A DNA stretch of 64,000 nt from Pseudomonas sp. N40(2020) (lineage in GTDB: Bacteria > Pseudomonadota > Gammaproteobacteria > Pseudomonadales > Pseudomonadaceae). The notes under the pieces are model-generated. The model was not told the origin of the DNA, made no database searches, and saw only the letters and a program-made list of their open reading frames with translations. Positions 55,957 through 64,000 of this stretch are shown here, piece after piece. The position numbers and the translations under genes were made by a program. The stretch spans positions 26,662-90,661 of the forward strand of contig NZ_JACSZV010000026.1 in NCBI RefSeq assembly GCF_014472415.1, written 5' to 3'. Within the stretch, counting starts at the first letter, position 1. The number at the start of each line of letters is the position of its first letter.

Positions 55957-57759
55957 TCAGAACCACTCATCCTGCATCGCCAGACACGTCTCATCCCGCG
56001 CCTCCAGCAATGCCAGTTCATGGTGACAACCCGGCACTTCCCACGTCAGGAAATACCGCGCCGCCTGCAACTTGCCCTTATAGAAGTCAGCATCCGCCGC
56101 ATTTCCTTTGGCCAAGCCTTCCTCGGCGCGAATCGCCTGCTCCAGCCAGCGCCAGCCAATCACCGTGTGCCCGAACACCTTCAAGTACAACGCCGAGTTC
56201 GCCAGGCTGCTGTTGACCTTGCCTTGCGCCAGATCGGTGAGCAAACCGAGGGTCACCACTTGCAGACGCGCGACCAGTTTCTCCAGCGGCTCGCGCAATG
56301 CAGTCAGCGATTCGTACGCCGTAGCGCGTTCAGCGGAGTCGGCAATCAGGCGAACCAATTGCTTGAGCCCGGCGCCACCGTTCTGCGCCAGTTTGCGCCC
56401 GAGCAAGTCCAGCGACTGAATGCCGTGGGTGCCTTCGTGGATCGGGTTCAAGCGGTTGTCGCGGTAATACTGCTCCACCGGATACTCGCGGGTGTAACCG
56501 TGACCGCCGAGGATCTGGATCGCCAGTTCGTTGGCTTTGAGGCAAAACTCCGATGGCCAGGATTTGACGATCGGCGTCAGCAGATCCAGCAGCTCATGGG
56601 CCTGCTTACGCTCGGCTTCGGTCTCAAGCGTCGTGGTGTCATCGAACAACCGCGCGGCGTACAGGCCGAGGTCAAACGCCCCTTCGACGTAGGACTTTTG
56701 CGTCAGCAGCATGCGTCTGACATCGGCGTGCTGAATGATCGCCACCGGCGCGGTGCTCGGGTCCTTGCTGTCCGGCACCCGGCCTTGCGGACGTTCACGG
56801 GCGTACTCCAGCGAATACAGGTAACCGGCGTAACCGAGCATCACCGCGCCCATGCCGACGCCGATCCGCGCCTCGTTCATCATCTGGAACATGTAGCTCA
56901 AGCCATGGTGCGGCTTGCCTACCAGATAGCCGACGCACTCACCGTTATCGCCGAAGTTCAGCGCGGTGGACGTGGTGCCGCGCCAGCCCATCTTGTGGAA
57001 AAGTCCGGCCAGCAACACGTCATTACGCTCGCCGAGGCTGCCGTCTTCGTTGACCAGAAACTTCGGCACGATAAACAGCGAAATGCCTTTCACCCCCGGC
57101 GGAGCGTCCGGCAGCTTGGCCAGGACCATGTGCACGATGTTTTCCGAGAGCGGGTGGTCGCCGCCGGAAATAAAGATTTTGTTGCCCTTGAGGCGATAAG
57201 TGCCGTCGGACGCTGGCTCGGCGCGGGTACGAATATCCGACAGCGATGAACCGGCGTGCGGCTCGGTCAGGGCCATGGTGCCGAAGAAACGCCCGTCGAT
57301 CATCGGTTGCAGGAAGCGCTGTTTTTGCTCGTCAGTGCCGAAGCTCTCGATCAGGTTGGCCGCACCCATGGTCAGGAACGGGTACGAAGTCGAAGCGGCG
57401 TTGGCCGACTGGAAATGCGCGAAGCAGGCTTGCGACAGCAGTGTAGGAAGTTGCATGCCGCCGGCGTCGAAACTTCGCGCGGCGTTGAGGAAACCAGCCT
57501 CAAGGAAGGCATCCACCGCCGGCTTCACCTCGGGAATCAGAATCGCCTTGCCGTCCTCGTAGCGCGGCTCGTTCTCGTCGCCTTTGCGGTTGTGCGGCGC
57601 GAAATACTTCTCGGCGATGCTGCGGGCGGTGCCGATGGCAGCGTCGAAAGTCTCGCGGTTGTGCTCGGCAAAGCGCTCACGCCGGGTCAGGCCCTCGGCA
57701 TCAAGGACTTCATACAGCTCGAAAGCCAGATTGCGGGAACTGAGCAGCGTCTCGGACAT
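55957..57759 (-). CDS. Acyl-CoA dehydrogenase, long form with extra C-terminal domain
   Basis: 600-residue FAD enzyme of beta-oxidation. Typical ACAD elements are MALTEPHAGSSLSDIRT (FAD contact), GLYAARLFDD-type helices, and GHGYTREYPVEQYYRDNRLNPIHEGTHGIQSLDLLGRK, where the Glu of HEGT is in the usual catalytic place. Residues about 470-600 are the extra C-terminal domain of this subgroup. It matches the P. aeruginosa gene next to the Na+/H+ antiporter, mscK and selO orthologues (from memory PA5020-PA5023), so the MCP/zapA block separates old neighbours. Confidence 0.92.
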   Translation of the reverse strand: MSETLLSSRNLAFELYEVLDAEGLTRRERFAEHNRETFDAAIGTARSIAEKYFAPHNRKGDENEPRYEDGKAILIPEVKPAVDAFLEAGFLNAARSFDAGGMQLPTLLSQACFAHFQSANAASTSYPFLTMGAANLIESFGTDEQKQRFLQPMIDGRFFGTMALTEPHAGSSLSDIRTRAEPASDGTYRLKGNKIFISGGDHPLSENIVHMVLAKLPDAPPGVKGISLFIVPKFLVNEDGSLGERNDVLLAGLFHKMGWRGTTSTALNFGDNGECVGYLVGKPHHGLSYMFQMMNEARIGVGMGAVMLGYAGYLYSLEYARERPQGRVPDSKDPSTAPVAIIQHADVRRMLLTQKSYVEGAFDLGLYAARLFDDTTTLETEAERKQAHELLDLLTPIVKSWPSEFCLKANELAIQILGGHGYTREYPVEQYYRDNRLNPIHEGTHGIQSLDLLGRKLAQNGGAGLKQLVRLIADSAERATAYESLTALREPLEKLVARLQVVTLGLLTDLAQGKVNSSLANSALYLKVFGHTVIGWRWLEQAIRAEEGLAKGNAADADFYKGKLQAARYFLTWEVPGCHHELALLEARDETCLAMQDEWF

Positions 57760-57846
57760 GGCGGCCTACCTGAAATTGGGGTTGGGCCGAGTCTAGGCGT
57801 GCGGATAAAGGCTGAACAGGATGATTGATGGGCGTGATACAGAAGC

Positions 57847-57914
57847 AAAAGATCGCAGCCTTCGGCAGCTCCTACATGGGACGGTGTAGGAGCTGCCGAA
57901 GGCTGCGATCTTTT
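57847..57914. repeat. REP doublet, AAAAGATCGCAGCC family
   Basis: AAAAGATCGCAGCCTTCGGC and its inverted copy are separated by a short spacer, between the acyl-CoA dehydrogenase start and putA stop. Confidence 0.88.
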
Positions 57915-57933
57915 GATCTTCTGTAGGAGTGAT

Positions 57934-57960
57934 TCCAGGCGACCATTGCGGTCGCCTGGA
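57934..57960. terminator. Hairpin downstream of putA
   Basis: Perfect 11-bp stem TCCAGGCGACC/GGTCGCCTGGA with a 5-base loop, 12 bases past the putA stop on the minus strand. T content after it is low on the putA strand, so termination may be partial. Confidence 0.55.
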
Positions 57961-57971
57961 TTTGCAGCGGT

Positions 57972-60900
57972 TTAACCGATCGTCATCAAACTGGCATTAC
58001 CACCCGCCGCAGCGGTGTTAACACTCAACGCCCGTTCGATCACCAGACGCTCCAGGGCAATGTTGGTCTCGCCCTGGGACAAGCCCTGAACGCCAACAAT
58101 TGCGCCGGCACGCTTGGCGATCTGCTGGCAGACCCCGCGCAACTGGTCGGAATGGCCGTGATGCAGAACCGCATCAAACACCACTTCGTCCTTGTTCCAG
58201 TCGGAAGTCAGCTTGATCCGCGCCTGAATGTCCTTCGGCAGGCGTGCGAACAATGCCTTGCTGATGTCGGACTCCGGCCATACCGCCGAACCGCCTACCG
58301 CCAATACCGCCGCCAGTTGGGTCAGCAGATCGCCTTCGACGTCCGCCAGGCACAGCACGTGCTCGCGCGGCAGAATCGCATAGCTGTTCTTCTCACCGGT
58401 CGGGCCGTCCAGCACACGAGTGATGCCGCTCTGCGATTGTGCAGAGTACTGCACGCACAGAGTGCTCAGGTCGGCAAACTTGTTGCTGTCGGCCCAGGCT
58501 TTCAGGGCGTTCAGTGGTTTGCTCATGGCGTCGCGCAGGCGAACGTCCGGTGCCACGGCAGCATCACCGCGAGCGAAGGATTGTTCGATAGCGTCGGTAG
58601 GACGAGTCGACAGCAAGCGGTACAGGTACAACGGGCCACCGGCCTTCGGACCCGTACCCGACAGGCCTTCGCCGCCGAACGGCTGCACGCCGACCACGGC
58701 ACCGACGATGTTGCGGTTGACGTAGACGTTACCGGCGTTGACGTTGTCGATCACCTTGGCGATGGTCTCGTCGATACGGGTATGCACGCCGAGGGTCAGG
58801 CCGTAACCGGACGCATTGATCTGGCCGATCAACTGATCGATCTCTTTGCGCTTGTAGCGCACCACGTGCAGCACCGGGCCGAAGATTTCGCGTTGCAGTT
58901 CGTCGAAGCTTTCCAGTTCGATCAGGGTCGGCATGACGAAGGTGCCGCGTTTGACTTCTTCGCTGTCGGCAATGGCCACCTGGTACACGTTGCGACCTTT
59001 ATCGCGCATGCCCTGGATGTGCTTGTCGATGCCAGCCTTGGCTTCGGCGTCGATCACCGGGCCAATGTCCACGGACAGGCGCTCAGGGTTGCCGAGACGG
59101 CTTTCAGCCATCGCACCTTTGAGCATTTCGATGACGCGATCTGCGGAATCTTCCTGCAAGCACAGCACGCGCAGTGCCGAGCAACGCTGACCGGCGCTGT
59201 CGAACGCCGAGGACACCACGTCGATCACGACTTGTTCGGTGAGGGCCGACGAGTCGACGATCATCGCGTTCTGGCCACCGGTTTCGGCGATCAGCGGAAT
59301 CGGACGGCCCTGGTTGTCGAGGCGACCGGCGATGTTGCGTTGCAGCAAACGAGCGACTTCGGTGGAGCCGGTGAACATCACGCCTTTGACGCGTTCATCA
59401 CCCACTAGGCCAGCGCCGACGGTTTCACCGCGACCCGGCAGCAATTGCAACACGCCTTCCGGAATCCCGGCTTCGAGCAGCAAACGCACGGCTTGTGCAG
59501 CGACCAGCGGAGTCTGTTCAGCCGGTTTGGCCAGTACCGGGTTACCGGCAGCCAGCGCGGCGGCAACTTGACCACTGAAGATCGCCAGCGGGAAGTTCCA
59601 CGGGCTGATGCACACCACTGGGCCAAGTGGGCGGTGGGCGTCGTTGCTGAAATCGTTGCGCGCCTGCACTGCGTAATAACGCAGGAAGTCGACGGCTTCA
59701 CGGACTTCGGCGATGGCGTTGGCGAAGGTCTTGCCGGCTTCACGGGCCAGCAGGCCCATCAGCGGCTGGATCTCGCCTTCCATCAAATCAGCGGCACGCT
59801 CCAGAATCGCGGCGCGTTCGGCGGGCGGGGTGGCCTGCCAGATCGGCGCAGCATTCAGGGCGCATTGAATGGCGTTGTCGACGTCTTCGACAGTGGCTTC
59901 TTGAACGTGGCCGACCACATCGCGGTGATCTGCCGGGTTCAGCACCGGTGCCGGCGTTTCAGTGCTGGAAGCGCAACCGAGCATCGGCGCGGCTTTCCAG
60001 TTGTTGTGCGCGGTGGCGAGCAATGCGCAAGACAAGGAAGCCAGACGATGTTCGTTGGCCATGTCGATACCGCTGGAGTTGGCGCGCTCGGAGCCATACA
60101 GGTCACGCGGCAGCGGGATACGCGGGTGCGGCAGGCCGAAACCACCTTCCACGGTCGCCATCTGCTCGATCTGAGCAACCGGATCGGCCACCAGCTCCTG
60201 AATCGAAATCGACTGGTCGGCGATGCGGTTGACGAACGAAGTGTTGGCGCCGTTTTCCAGCAGACGACGGACCAGATAGGCCAGCAGGGTTTCGTGCGTA
60301 CCGACCGGAGCGTACACGCGGCACGGACGGTTCAGCTTGCCTTCGGAAACTTTGCCTACAACCTGCTCGTAAAGCGGTTCGCCCATGCCGTGCAGGCACT
60401 GGAATTCGTACTGGCCCGGGTAATAGTTCTGACCGGCGATGTGGTAAATGGCCGACAGGGTATGGGCGTTGTGGGTGGCGAACTGCGGGTAGATGACTTC
60501 CGGTACCGACAGCAGTTTGCGTGCGCAAGCGATGTAGGAAACGTCGGTGTACACCTTGCGGGTGTAGACCGGATAGCCTTCCAGACCTTCGACCTGGGCG
60601 CGCTTGATCTCGCTGTCCCAGTACGCGCCTTTCACCAGACGGATCATCAGGCGATGACGGCTGCGGCGTGCCAGATCGATCACGTAGTCGATCACGTACG
60701 GGCAACGCTTCTGGTAAGCCTGAATCACGAAACCGATGCCGTTCCAGCCCGTCAGTTGCGGCTCAAAGCACAGGCGCTCGAGCAGATCCAGCGACAGCTC
60801 CAGGCGATCGGCTTCTTCGGCGTCGATGTTCAGGCCGATGTCGTATTGCTTGGCCAGCAGGGTCAGCGACAACAGGCGCGGGTACAGCTCGTCCATCACA

Positions 60901-61925
60901 CGCTCGTACTGCGCACGGCTATAACGCGGGTGCAGTGCCGAGAGCTTGATGGAAATGCCCGGGCCTTCATAAATCCCACGACCGTGGGAGGCTTTGCCGA
61001 TCGAGTGGATGGCTTGTTCGTACGAGGCGAGGTACTTCTGCGCATCGTGTTCGGTCAGTGCCGCTTCGCCGAGCATGTCGTAGGAGTAGCGGAAGCCCTT
61101 GGCTTCGAACTTGCTCGCGTTGGCCAGTGCTTCAGCGATGGTTTCGCCGGTGACGAACTGCTCGCCCATCAAGCGCATGGCCATGTCGACGCCCTTGCGG
61201 ATCATCGGCTCGCCGCTCTTGCCGATGATGCGGCTCAGCGACGAGGTCAGGCCAGCTTCATTGTGAGTCGACACCAGTTTGCCGGTCAGCAGCAGACCCC
61301 AGGTGGCGGCGTTGACGAACAGCGAAGGGCTGTTGCCCAAGTGCGGATGCCAGTTGCCGGTGCTGATCTTGTCGCGGATCAGCGCATCGCGAGTGCCTTT
61401 GTCCGGGATACGCAGCAGCGCTTCGGCCAGGCACATCAGCGCCACGCCTTCCTGGGACGACAGGGAGAATTCCTGCAGCAGACCCTGAACAATGCCTGCA
61501 CGACCGCCGGCACTTTTCTGGTTACGCAGTTTTTCTGCGATAGAGGCGGCGAGTTTGTTGGTGGCTTCGGCCATCGGTGCCGGCAGGCGAGCCTGCTCGA
61601 TCAGCATCGGCACGACTTCCGGCTCAGGGCGACGGTAAGCGGCGGTGATCGAAGCGCGCAGTACTGACTGCGGCAGGATGCTTTCGGCGAATTCGAGGAA
61701 GCATTGGTGAGCGTGATCGGTGTGGACTTCGCCCGCGTCGTCGGCGTCCTTGGCGGACAAGCCGTTCAGCTCGGTCAGGGTTGCACCACCCTCGAGTTTT
61801 TCCAGGTAATTGAAAATTGCCTGCTTGATCAGCCAGTGCGGTGTGCGATCAATCGAGGTCGCGGCAGCCTTCAGGCGCTCGCGGGTCGGGTCATCGAGTT
61901 TGACCCCAAGGGTGGTGGTAGCCAT
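57972..61925 (-). CDS. putA: Trifunctional proline utilisation protein PutA
   Basis: 1317 residues. Residues 1-47 are a ribbon-helix-helix DNA-binding domain (TTTLGVKLDDPTRERLKAAA). The FAD proline dehydrogenase barrel includes RLVKGAYWDSEIKRAQ and YGLNIDAEEADRL-type segments (IGLNIDAEEADRLELS). The P5C dehydrogenase half has PWNFPLAIF, AETGGQNAMIV (Glu base) and DSAGQRCSALRVL (Cys nucleophile). A C-terminal domain follows. It oxidises proline to glutamate at the membrane and represses putA/putP when proline is absent. GAGGA precedes the ATG at 61925; the 12-residue upstream extension is not needed. Confidence 0.97.
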   Translation of the reverse strand: MATTTLGVKLDDPTRERLKAAATSIDRTPHWLIKQAIFNYLEKLEGGATLTELNGLSAKDADDAGEVHTDHAHQCFLEFAESILPQSVLRASITAAYRRPEPEVVPMLIEQARLPAPMAEATNKLAASIAEKLRNQKSAGGRAGIVQGLLQEFSLSSQEGVALMCLAEALLRIPDKGTRDALIRDKISTGNWHPHLGNSPSLFVNAATWGLLLTGKLVSTHNEAGLTSSLSRIIGKSGEPMIRKGVDMAMRLMGEQFVTGETIAEALANASKFEAKGFRYSYDMLGEAALTEHDAQKYLASYEQAIHSIGKASHGRGIYEGPGISIKLSALHPRYSRAQYERVMDELYPRLLSLTLLAKQYDIGLNIDAEEADRLELSLDLLERLCFEPQLTGWNGIGFVIQAYQKRCPYVIDYVIDLARRSRHRLMIRLVKGAYWDSEIKRAQVEGLEGYPVYTRKVYTDVSYIACARKLLSVPEVIYPQFATHNAHTLSAIYHIAGQNYYPGQYEFQCLHGMGEPLYEQVVGKVSEGKLNRPCRVYAPVGTHETLLAYLVRRLLENGANTSFVNRIADQSISIQELVADPVAQIEQMATVEGGFGLPHPRIPLPRDLYGSERANSSGIDMANEHRLASLSCALLATAHNNWKAAPMLGCASSTETPAPVLNPADHRDVVGHVQEATVEDVDNAIQCALNAAPIWQATPPAERAAILERAADLMEGEIQPLMGLLAREAGKTFANAIAEVREAVDFLRYYAVQARNDFSNDAHRPLGPVVCISPWNFPLAIFSGQVAAALAAGNPVLAKPAEQTPLVAAQAVRLLLEAGIPEGVLQLLPGRGETVGAGLVGDERVKGVMFTGSTEVARLLQRNIAGRLDNQGRPIPLIAETGGQNAMIVDSSALTEQVVIDVVSSAFDSAGQRCSALRVLCLQEDSADRVIEMLKGAMAESRLGNPERLSVDIGPVIDAEAKAGIDKHIQGMRDKGRNVYQVAIADSEEVKRGTFVMPTLIELESFDELQREIFGPVLHVVRYKRKEIDQLIGQINASGYGLTLGVHTRIDETIAKVIDNVNAGNVYVNRNIVGAVVGVQPFGGEGLSGTGPKAGGPLYLYRLLSTRPTDAIEQSFARGDAAVAPDVRLRDAMSKPLNALKAWADSNKFADLSTLCVQYSAQSQSGITRVLDGPTGEKNSYAILPREHVLCLADVEGDLLTQLAAVLAVGGSAVWPESDISKALFARLPKDIQARIKLTSDWNKDEVVFDAVLHHGHSDQLRGVCQQIAKRAGAIVGVQGLSQGETNIALERLVIERALSVNTAAAGGNASLMTIG

Positions 61926-61973
61926 ATTTTTATCCTCATGGTTGCCACAGTTGCGTGGCATCAGCTGGCCGCA

Positions 61974-62002
61974 AGATTAGCCGTGCGCTGAAAGAGGTGC
62001 AA
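61974..62002 (-). promoter_or_regulatory. Predicted putA promoter with operator over the -35
   Basis: On the minus strand: -35 TTGCAC (61997-62002), 17-base spacer, -10 TAATCT (61974-61979). The -35 is part of a GTTGCA element, so PutA bound there would block RNA polymerase. Confidence 0.65.
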
Positions 62003-62254
62003 CCGGGTGCAACCCTTTTTTTGTCGGAATAATAAGCAGCTCGTCAGGAATTATTTTCTGGTACGAAAGTGCTGCTCTTACTAGGTGCATTTGCTTCTGA
62101 GAAACCGGCATGACTGCGCTAAAAGGGAGCAAGAACGACGCTTTCAGGAGGAAATCCGACTAGGTGCAACTTATTCGCTCGAAACTGGTTGCACCTTATT
62201 TGATTTGTTGCATAGCATTCGCGCCCAAGGTGCAACCGGGATATCCGGTGCACC
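61998..62254. promoter_or_regulatory. Cluster of PutA operator-like GTTGCA elements
   Basis: Six exact GTTGCA/TGCAAC elements at 61998-62003, 62008-62013, 62165-62170, 62188-62193, 62207-62212 and 62231-62236, plus partial or symmetrical forms at 62084 (GGTGCATT) and 62247 (GGTGCACC). GTTGCA is the E. coli PutA ribbon-helix-helix target (family knowledge). They lie in the 456-base putA-putP gap, which shows no other gene. Confidence 0.7.
62189..62218 (+). promoter_or_regulatory. Possible putP promoter
   Basis: -35 TTGCAC (62189-62194), 18-base spacer, -10 TAGCAT (62213-62218). Operators overlap the -35 and abut the -10. It would leave an mRNA leader of about 155 bases. Confidence 0.4.
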
Positions 62255-62381
62255 GGCTGGTGGCTTTCCTGGGGAAACATCAGTCCTAAATGCGCGGGAT
62301 CCGGAATCGTCTGCCAAACATCCTCGTTTGTGCGTGATTCATCACCGCTGCTACATAAAAACAAAGCCAGGGCGTAACTCA

Positions 62382-63866
62382 ATGAGCGTAAGCAATCCAA
62401 CACTGATCACGTTCGTGATCTACATCGCAGCAATGGTGCTGATTGGCCTCATGGCCTATCGCTCCACCAACAACCTTTCTGACTATATTCTTGGCGGCCG
62501 TAGCTTGGGCAGCGTCGTGACGGCTTTGTCTGCCGGTGCTTCCGACATGAGCGGCTGGCTGTTGATGGGCCTGCCGGGCGCCATCTACATGTCTGGTCTG
62601 TCCGAAAGCTGGATCGCCATCGGCCTCATCGTCGGTGCCTACCTGAACTGGCTGTTTGTCGCCGGCCGTCTGCGTGTGCAGACCGAGCACAACGGTGATG
62701 CGCTGACCCTGCCAGACTACTTCGCCAGCCGTTTCGAAGATAAAAGCGGCCTGCTGCGGATCATCTCGGCGATCGTGATTCTGGTGTTCTTCACCATCTA
62801 CTGCGCTTCCGGCATCGTCGCTGGCGCTCGCTTGTTCGAAAGCACCTTCGGCATGTCCTACGAGACGGCGTTGTGGGCCGGTGCTGCAGCGACCATTGCC
62901 TACACCTTCGTGGGCGGTTTCCTCGCGGTGAGCTGGACTGACACCGTACAAGCCACCCTGATGATCTTCGCGCTGATCCTGACGCCGATCATCGTCCTGC
63001 TGGCTACCGGCGGCGTCGACACCACGTTCCTGGCGATCGAAGCCAACGACCCAAGCAACTTCGACATGCTCAAGGGCACCACCTTCATCGGCATCATCTC
63101 GCTGCTGGGCTGGGGCCTGGGCTACTTCGGTCAGCCGCACATCCTTGCGCGTTTCATGGCCGCTGACTCGGTGAAGTCGATTGCCAACGCCCGTCGCATC
63201 TCCATGACCTGGATGATCCTGTGCCTGGGCGGCACTGTAGCCGTGGGCTTCTTCGGTATCGCTTACTTCTCGGCACACCCGGAAGTTGCCGGTCCCGTGA
63301 CCGAGAACCACGAGCGCGTGTTTATCGAGCTGGCCAAACTGCTGTTCAACCCATGGATTGCTGGCGTGCTGCTGTCGGCCATTCTGGCTGCCGTCATGAG
63401 CACCCTGAGCTGCCAGTTGCTGGTGTGCTCGAGCGCCCTGACCGAAGACTTTTACAAGACCTTCCTGCGTAAATCCGCTTCGCAGACCGAACTGGTCTGG
63501 GTCGGCCGCGCCATGGTGTTGCTGGTTGCACTGATCGCCATCGCAATGGCTGCCAACCCGGATAACCGTGTGCTGGGTCTGGTGTCTTACGCCTGGGCCG
63601 GTTTCGGTGCTGCGTTCGGCCCGGTTGTGCTGATCTCGGTAATCTGGAAAGGCATGACCCGCGACGGCGCACTGGCCGGTATCCTGGTCGGCGCGATCAC
63701 CGTGGTGGCGTGGAAGCACTGGGAAGTGATGGGTCTGTACGAAATCATCCCGGGCTTCATCTTCGCCAGTTTGGCCATCTTCATCGTCAGCAAGATGGGC
63801 GAGCCATCCAAAGGCATGGTGCAGCGCTTCGAAGCGGCGGAAAAAGATTTCCACCTGAACAAGTGA
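62382..63866 (+). CDS. putP: Sodium/proline symporter PutP
   Basis: 494-residue solute:sodium symporter with about 13 membrane helices. Signature segments are LSDYILGGRSLGSVVTALSAGASDMSGWLLMGLPGAIY and the later LGWGLGYFGQPHILARFMA, close to E. coli PutP (502 aa). The ATG at 62382 (MSVSNPTLITF) begins the first helix; the frame is open upstream to 62085 through the operator region, but that part has no membrane-protein character. It brings proline in for PutA and is divergent from it. Confidence 0.95.
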   Translation: MSVSNPTLITFVIYIAAMVLIGLMAYRSTNNLSDYILGGRSLGSVVTALSAGASDMSGWLLMGLPGAIYMSGLSESWIAIGLIVGAYLNWLFVAGRLRVQTEHNGDALTLPDYFASRFEDKSGLLRIISAIVILVFFTIYCASGIVAGARLFESTFGMSYETALWAGAAATIAYTFVGGFLAVSWTDTVQATLMIFALILTPIIVLLATGGVDTTFLAIEANDPSNFDMLKGTTFIGIISLLGWGLGYFGQPHILARFMAADSVKSIANARRISMTWMILCLGGTVAVGFFGIAYFSAHPEVAGPVTENHERVFIELAKLLFNPWIAGVLLSAILAAVMSTLSCQLLVCSSALTEDFYKTFLRKSASQTELVWVGRAMVLLVALIAIAMAANPDNRVLGLVSYAWAGFGAAFGPVVLISVIWKGMTRDGALAGILVGAITVVAWKHWEVMGLYEIIPGFIFASLAIFIVSKMGEPSKGMVQRFEAAEKDFHLNK

Positions 63867-63890
63867 TGCGTTGAGCTTAGGCTCACAAAC

Positions 63891-63929
63891 AAACGGCCCG
63901 TCTCCTACAAGGAGGCGGGCCGTTTTTTT
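63891..63929 (+). terminator. Rho-independent terminator of putP
   Basis: AAACGGCCCG and CGGGCCGTTT arms, extended by TCTCC/GGAGG, around a TACAA loop and followed by seven T, 24 bases after the stop. Confidence 0.93.
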
Positions 63930-63960
63930 GTGCCTGTGATTGCTCTGACTCACCACAAAC

Positions 63961-64000
63961 CCCTGTAGGAGTGAGCCTGCTCGCGATAGCGGTTTATCAG
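63961..64000. repeat. REP arm cut by the window end
   Basis: CCCTGTAGGAGTGAGCCTGCTCGCGATAGCGG-like sequence, the same arm as in the doublet at 27867-27958; its partner would lie outside the window. Confidence 0.75.

Noticed and set aside
59445..61667. 740-codon plus-strand frame opposite putA, and similar long frames opposite mrcA, gltD and hemE
   Set aside because: All are low-complexity Arg/Gln/His-rich shadows with no family features.
62085..62381. N-terminal extension of PutP
   Set aside because: The extension would cross the GTTGCA operators and has no membrane character; MSVSNPT at 62382 fits the family start.

Overview
The window looks like chromosomal DNA of a Pseudomonas of the P. 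fluorescens group. Three things point there: the maeB-mrcA-pilMNOPQ-aroKB-damX-gltBD-hemE core order known from Pseudomonas; protein sequences that match pseudomonad families throughout; and many short interspersed palindromic (REP-type) repeats built on CTGTAGGAGC/GATCAAAAGATC, GTGGGAGCGAGCCTGCTCGCGA or GTAGGAGTGAGCCTGCTCGCGA, which are typical of that group. No tRNA, rRNA, phage, IS or CRISPR was seen.

Layout. (1) 1-19.9 kb is housekeeping: the 3' part of maeB, divergent mrcA (PBP1A), the type IV pilus assembly/secretin operon pilMNOPQ running into aroK, aroB and a damX-like gene, then glutamate synthase gltBD with a recognisable promoter and leader, and hemE. (2) 19.9-22.2 kb is a divergent pair: an YnfM-like MFS exporter and its LysR regulator. 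(3) 22.2-42.0 kb, minus strand, is the main accessory feature. A tightly overlapped run of 20 genes (41857 down to 23775) encodes an aryl polyene (APE) type pigment/lipid pathway. It has a MIO ammonia-lyase making the aryl starter, an AMP-ligase fused to a dehydratase, two acyl carrier proteins, two active ketosynthases plus a cysteine-less KS-like protein, a ketoreductase, a second dehydratase, a thioesterase, a methyltransferase and a flavin halogenase-like enzyme. Two acyltransferases, a glycosyltransferase, a LolA-like protein, an MMPL exporter, a lipoprotein and a sodium/proton exchanger-like membrane protein complete it. A good sigma70 promoter and an adjacent dyad lie just upstream. Two paralogous envelope proteins sit at its 3' end. 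(4) 42-51 kb holds an orphan ParA-like ATPase, trxC, a higBA toxin-antitoxin pair with a 17-bp operator-like palindrome, and nhaP2-type antiporter, mscK and selO in one orientation. (5) 51.3-55.8 kb is an MCP-zapB-like-zapA-MCP block that appears to interrupt a conserved neighbourhood. (6) 55.9-64 kb holds an acyl-CoA dehydrogenase and the divergent putA/putP proline-catabolism pair, whose shared control region carries six exact GTTGCA elements expected to bind the ribbon-helix-helix domain of PutA.

How it works together: the APE operon should build an aryl-headed polyene on ACP, move it to a lipid with the acyltransferases and glycosyltransferase, and export it to the outer membrane through the MMPL/LolA/lipoprotein set. 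The most interesting points are the ligase-dehydratase fusion, the WxWxIP halogenase-like flavoprotein, the unusual Phe-His selectivity pair in the ammonia-lyase, and the exchanger-like gene inside the operon. All functional calls come from reading sequence motifs and from remembered family knowledge; no database search was possible.
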